Source of the DNA: Rhexocercosporidium sp. MPI-PUGE-AT-0058
Lineage: Eukaryota > Ascomycota > Leotiomycetes > Helotiales
NCBI GenBank assembly: GCA_020746875.1
Contig: JAGTJL010000010.1
Coordinates: forward strand, 2,356,001 to 2,420,000
Direction of reading: 5' to 3'
DNA: 64,000 nt
This document shows positions 59,601 to 64,000 of the stretch, one piece after another; position 1 is the first letter of the stretch; the number at the start of each line of letters is the position of its first letter. The notes beneath the pieces were generated by a model. The model was not told where the DNA came from. It did no database searches and saw only the letters and a list, made by a program, of their open reading frames with translations. A program made the position numbers and the translations under genes.

Positions 59601-60752
59601 TATAAAAAATCCGTTATCTTGCCGTATTATTTTCAATCTTTAGTTATTATTTTAAATTATTAAGAAAATATACGAAATTATTTACTGATTCGTTTTCGCG
59701 CTATTAAGCGTTTTTATATTAATTAAATACCGTAAGCTCTCGATTTTTAAAGTTTATAATTAAATTTAATATTTATTACTTAAAATTTTCTTAAATAAGT
59801 AAATTAATCCCGGCTCTCGATTCGAACTTAGTTTATTTTTATTTTACTTTTTCGTCGAAAATAAAAACGCATTTATTAATTTTATTTTTATTTTAATAAA
59901 ACCTCTACTTAATATTTTAAATAAAAGACTAAGCTTTTTCAGCGCTTTTATTCTTATATATTAAAAGCTTTTGCATCTTTAAGATTCGTTAATATAATAT
60001 TAGACGTATATTAAAGTTATCTCGAAGAGGTTTCGTAAATTCGTTACGATAACGGTCTCCGACTGTATTCGCGCGTCGACGCTGTTTTTATTTTATATGT
60101 TTTTACTTTCTTCTTTTTCTTATTTTTTTCGTATTATATTCGTTAGCTTTCTTTTTAAATCTTCTTACTCTCGTATTACTTCTTTTAATTCTTCGATTCG
60201 GTTTTGAACTGCTTTCTTTTTTTTCTTTCGCTTAATTTATACTTAAATTTCTAAGATTTATTATCGCTTAGCTTTAATAGCTTTTTTAATATTCGAGACT
60301 TTTCGTTATTATTTATAAGACTTTTTAAATCTCTATTAAAGCGCTAAAACTGCTCGCTACGCGTAAGCGAGTTATCTTCAGAATCATTTCAAAAGGTATT
60401 CGCTGGTTAATCGATAGAATAAGGTAAGGGTAATCGTAATATCTCTTTCGCCGCTAAAGCTATCTTCTTCTTATTTTTAATTATTATAATTATTTCGTAA
60501 AAGCTTCGAATAAATAACGAATTATATCCGTATAAGTAAAGAAATCCGAAAATTAAGTTTAAATAATAAGGAATTATTATTCGAAACGTTTAAAATATAT
60601 TAATTATAATTCAGATTAATTTTTAGCCTTCTAAATACTTTTTATTTCCTTCCGAAGTAAATATATAAAAATATTAACACGTGATTTATACTAAGCTTGC
60701 AAACTTTCCGTAAAATCCCCGATCTTTTTTATATTAGATTCTACTCCTGACA
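56675..60752 (-). mobile_element. Ty3/Gypsy relic (Gypsy-2), minus strand
   Basis: Direct repeats of about 170-190 bp lie at 56,675-56,841 and about 60,560-60,752. In minus orientation the better one begins TGTCAGGAGTAGAATC; the other reads TATTAAAAGTAAAATC, which is its RIP product. Between them, on the minus strand at about 58,110-58,450, reverse transcriptase is readable: LYIDYKKLNTITVKNR, TLDRLRLAKVFIKLNL and FRFSNAPATFQ. The element is short (about 4 kb), so internal parts are lost. The copia-like element sits in or at the edge of its distal LTR. Confidence 0.78.
57166..57340. repeat. Microsatellite (TATAT)35
   Basis: About 35 uninterrupted units of TATAT, inside the Gypsy-2 relic. It creates a spurious open frame of Tyr-Ile-Leu repeats. 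The near-perfect units imply recent expansion compared with the mutated surroundings, or an assembly artefact. Confidence 0.95.
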
Positions 60753-62339
60753 ATTACGCATTTTATAATATACGCTTTAGCTTCTGCCTCGGCTTCTTTT
60801 TAATAAGATTCTACGATTATTTTAATAAGTTCGTGCGGTCGAATAAGAAGAGGAATAATAAATACGTTAAAGCTTATAATTATTTAATCTGAAGAAGACG
60901 TAATTATTACGTAACGATCGAACGCTTATTTCTAAAGTTATTTATTATACTTATTCGTCTTTATTATATAATTTAATTCTGCGAGATTATTCTTTTATTA
61001 AGCGATTTGCTCGGCGGTCCGTGGATTTTTATTAATGATTTTAATTAATATTTCTATATTTAAAGCATTTAGATTAACGAAAAGCTAAAGTCCGAGTATT
61101 TAAGCGCTAAGAATTAAATAATTTATTTATAACGGGAAGTCTTTAGGCTTTAAATATACAATATTTACGTTAAGACTGCTAAAATTATTATATAATAAAT
61201 ATCTCGATAATCGCGCTAAGAAAGATATTAGAGTTTAAGCGTAAAGAAAAAGAACGAAAATCGTAAAATTAGAATTAAATAAGCTTAATTAAAGCTCGAA
61301 ATCTATATACGCTAAAAGTAATTTATAAAGACAAATATAACTCTTAATTATTAAATAAAAATAAAGCAAGCTTTTAATAATTTAAAAGCTTTACAATTAA
61401 CTTAAAAAGCAAGGATTTAAAAGATGTATTAAAGTAAGCGTTATCCTTTATAAAAAAGAACTATAAGCCGAGTATATATATACGTGAGTGTTTATAAAAG
61501 CATATACATGACCAGTAGACTGCGCTAAGGCGCAACAACTCCGTAGAATCTTAAAGCGTTATAAAAGTAAAATCTTTTTTATTTATTAATTATTTTAAGC
61601 TAATTAATTATCTATTCGCTAAAGAACTTATATAGGTCTTAGAAAAGAAATTCTTCTTTAATTCTTTCGTTGCAAAAGTCTTTATCGAAATTTTTTAAAT
61701 ACTTTATTGAGTCTTTAGGGAAGTCGTTTATCGGCTAAGTATTTAAGGTTTAAAGTATAGCTTTTACTTCGTTCTCTCTTCCGTTATTGACCGGAGTTAG
61801 TTCTCTTGCTTTAAATATAATTTCCGTAACGGTACCGTTCTAATATAATTCCGGTAAGTCTGCGAAAATGAAGTCTTATATTAAAAGAATCTATATTAAC
61901 TTAATAATTATCGAAGAGTAATTATCGTATTAAAATTAATATTTAATAATATCGTCGAAACGCTCGGCTTTTTATAACGTTTAAAAGCTGAAAAGATTCT
62001 CTCTTTTAATTAATTTAAATATAATAGCAGAGCTAAGGCGTTAAAAGCTTAACTTCCCGCGCTATTTGCGATTTTAATTCTTTAATGCTATAAATTTGCC
62101 GTTTAATAGTACTTTAAATAAATTATTAATTAGTATCGGTGTAACTGTACCGGGATATATAATAATAAAATCACTTAAATAAATATTAATATTATTAAAT
62201 AATTTCAAAAGTATTATAAAGTATATTCTTTTAAGATAAGAGTAAAGTTTTTTATATACCCGTCCGGAACCCCACCGAAATCCCACCGTTTCGGCTCCAA
62301 ACTAGTATTCCATATCGGTAAGAGTCCTTGCGGACTAAC
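60753..62339. other. AT-rich transposon remnants
   Basis: No gene and no clear domain. It probably belongs to Gypsy-1 (3' internal part and the diverged start of its right LTR near 62,130-62,340), but I cannot read a protein motif with confidence. Confidence 0.35.
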
Positions 62340-62517
62340 AGTTTTATATAAGACTAGCATGTCTATTATTAAATAAAAGCTCTATACTGAATTAAAAATA
62401 ATAGTTTAATTATATTAATTATTATTTATTCCTTTATACGTAATACACTTACTTTTTGATTATTAAGATTAATATAACCCTCCGTATTTACACCGAGTAA
62501 ATACACGGACCGTGGCA
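62340..62517 (+). repeat. Partial LTR, matches end of Gypsy-1 left LTR
   Basis: AGTTTTATATAAGACTAGCA to GGACCGTGGCA. About 178 bp are alignable with 38,073-38,252. Confidence 0.75.
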
Positions 62518-63316
62518 TATATGCTCGCTTTATATACTAAAACATTTAATATTAAGTGATTAGATTAAATAAAATAAATGAAGAAGTAGTCTAAGAGTTA
62601 TAATATTATATATTTTATAATACTCTTAAAATTCGGCCGATTTATAACTCTTATGCCTATCTAACACTAGCATTCGATATGAACCTTTTACACGAGTAAT
62701 AATGTATTTATCGAAATCTTTTAATTATTTTAAGCCTGTCTTATTATTTATTTACCCGTTACTTATCGGTTTAATAACTTAATCGAGTAGGAGGCCGCCG
62801 TCGGTATATTAATTAAAGAGGTAGTTCTTGCCTTAAACCATGAAGAATAAAAGGATACTTTAGCCCTCCTCATTAATATAAGTAATTACTATAGACTATT
62901 CTCGATTACTTAAATGAACTACTTTGCTTTTACGACACTGATTTATATAAATAATAATTATTTTAAGATAAATAACACTTATTATAAACTTAGTTTTATT
63001 AAAGTTATAAATATCGCAATTTAAAACTTTATACTTCTCTCTTATATTTAAAATAAGTCGAAACCACGCGCTAATTAGCTCTAAATCTTCGCTTAAAGCC
63101 CTTTAGAAATTATAAACGCGATTAAAACGCGTCTTTAGGCCTAGTTGTCGTTATATATATTAATAAGCCTAAAGCTTACCGACGCGTCTTCCCCCCCGCG
63201 ATATAAGGATAAAGTTGGCCATATCTTTTATATTAGCCAGCCGAGACGTAAATCCTCTAGAATCCATATCGAGTATATTTCGAAGAATTCCTTGTTCTTC
63301 TACTTTAACTAGCTTA
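62518..63316. other. AT-rich block up to telomere-type tract
   Basis: Nothing recognisable. Composition rises from about 63,050 on (for example CTTCCCCCCCGCG at 63,188). Confidence 0.4.
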
Positions 63317-63347
63317 TAACCCTAACCCTAACTAACCCTAACCCTAA
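63317..63347 (+). repeat. Interstitial telomeric repeat tract (TAACCC)
   Basis: Five units with one shortened (TAACCC TAACCC TAAC TAACCC TAACCC, then TAA). Orientation is CCCTAA left to right, as at a left chromosome end. It sits exactly at the change from the RIP block to normal composition. Confidence 0.92.
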
Positions 63348-64000
63348 GCCAATCTACGCCGCCTAGAAAGAGGAAGAGATTGAGACTAAGAATTAGCCAG
63401 CTATTATCTGCTTCCCCCGACATCACGGTAGTAATCGTCAGTTCCCTGCCTCTCCCCTAGAGAGTCAGTTTTTTTAGGATGTCCGATTTTTAGGATGTCC
63501 GAAAGCCTGACGGCCTGAAAGTAGAGTGAAGCGAAGGTTTAAGCTAATTGAAATTTGAGACCTTAAGAGCTGCCCCGCTTGGTAGTTGTGGCTCGAGAGC
63601 TCGACTGCGCCACAAAATCCCACAATAACTACCGAAAAAGGTCAAGCTTACAGCTTTCATTCTCTGTGCTCGCTAATTCCAGTAAATTTACGTCAAACAG
63701 GGTCAAGTTTAAGTTTTCTGTACACGTCTGCACGTAGACACCCCAGAACAATGCCAGTGTAGGGAGACAAGTACGAGTACGAGTGTAAATGATCAAGGAA
63801 TGATTTCCTGCCGGTTGATATGGGTTAGTAACTTTTTGTCATTACTCTTGGGTGATGTTAAAACTTAAAACTGATAACATGTTAGGGGCGTGGGGGGCGT
63901 GGGGGGCGTCGGATTAAAGAGTGGATTTCTATAGTGGAGCAACTTAACGTACCGCGGTTGAATTAGTAACTACAGAACAGATCTTTCAGGGCTAGACCCA
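63348..64000. other. Normal-composition sequence beyond telomeric tract
   Basis: No gene recognised. It holds a 17-bp tandem duplication (TTTTTAGGATGTCCGA twice, about 63,470-63,503), a nested hairpin at 63,581-63,633 (GGTAGTT...AACTACC with inner GTGGC/GCCAC) and a G-rich array at 63,885-63,912 (three GGGGCGT-type units). Confidence 0.5.

Larger units (their letters stand above)
37754..62517 (+). mobile_element. Ty3/Gypsy relic (Gypsy-1) with nested insertions
   Basis: The left LTR is 37,754-38,252 (TGTTACGAACGC to GGACCGTAACA). A gag zinc-knuckle relic lies at 39,203-39,250 (YYKCGLPGY), with Cys/His positions changed in the RIP direction. Reverse transcriptase at about 42,040-42,440 reads YRQLNNIIKKDYYILPLTK, RDRLSGAKIFT and YYLDDILVY. 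It continues after a hAT insertion at 45,436-45,760 (FINFYQRF, AFRDFKKTF). The right boundary is less sure: 62,340-62,517 matches the last 178 bp of the left LTR, and the flanks are TACAT (left) and TATAT (right), a target duplication if one C became T. If so, the span holds about 15 kb of later insertions. Confidence 0.68.

Noticed and set aside
63885..63912. G-quadruplex or telomere-related G-rich array
   Set aside because: Only three long G-runs with GGGGCGT units, not TTAGGG. Too short to claim a function.

Overview
The window looks like part of a chromosome of a filamentous ascomycete (Pezizomycotina; Leotiomycetes is possible but I cannot place it). Genes carry short spliceosomal introns (mostly about 48-170 bp, GTRRGT donors, CTAAC-like branch points). 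Normal-composition gene islands alternate with very AT- and TpA-rich blocks full of stop codons, the usual look of repeat-induced point mutation (RIP) on transposons.

Layout. (1) 1-6 kb: a secreted class II-type heme peroxidase (minus), a secreted Ser/Thr-linker protein (plus), and an amidohydrolase-2 pseudogene with two in-frame stops. (2) 6.7-12.1 kb: a complete but RIP-ruined Ty3/Gypsy element (256-bp LTRs, ACTTC target duplication) holding a 434-bp palindromic MITE and a solo LTR, followed by an intron-bearing hAT transposase relic. (3) 13.4-34.4 kb: a gene cluster of normal composition. (4) 34.7-36.0 kb: a little-mutated Tc1/mariner-like element. (5) 36-63.3 kb: nested, RIP-degraded retroelements (Gypsy-1, Gypsy-2, a copia-like element with GAATT target duplication), a 2965-bp hAT insertion with exact 8-bp target duplication, and a 175-bp (TATAT)n tract. 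(6) 63,317-63,347: an interstitial TAACCC telomere-type tract, after which composition returns to normal.

The main result is region 3. On the minus strand at 13,436-14,008 is a two-exon gene that a simple ORF scan misses: a 37-residue signal-peptide exon spliced in phase to an exon with five tandem 19-residue repeats (QGYLIKYPNAEEESSVEKR; the last is 17 residues), each bounded by a Lys-Arg Kex2 site. This is the architecture of a UstA-type fungal RiPP precursor. The repeat carries Tyr-x-Ile, the pattern expected for Tyr-O-to-Ile ether macrocyclisation by UstYa oxidases.

Around it are eleven single-pass membrane proteins with paired HxxHC motifs. Six are canonical UstYa/DUF3328-like (14,425; 26,314; 27,521; 28,769; 30,186; 33,285). 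Five belong to a related 'CGxxxxEAxxxGC' type (15,805; 18,061; 19,902; 20,877; 22,587). One canonical member has lost three of its four motif histidines. A four-exon GPH/SLC45-like transporter lies in the middle. No S41 peptidase, tyrosinase, methyltransferase or cluster regulator is visible. A CTCGGW/WCCGAG hexamer recurs upstream of essentially every cluster gene. I infer a cyclic-peptide pathway: precursor into the ER, Kex2 cutting in the Golgi, cyclisation by membrane UstY proteins, then transport. The exact peptide and the closeness to known systems need database and chemical tests.
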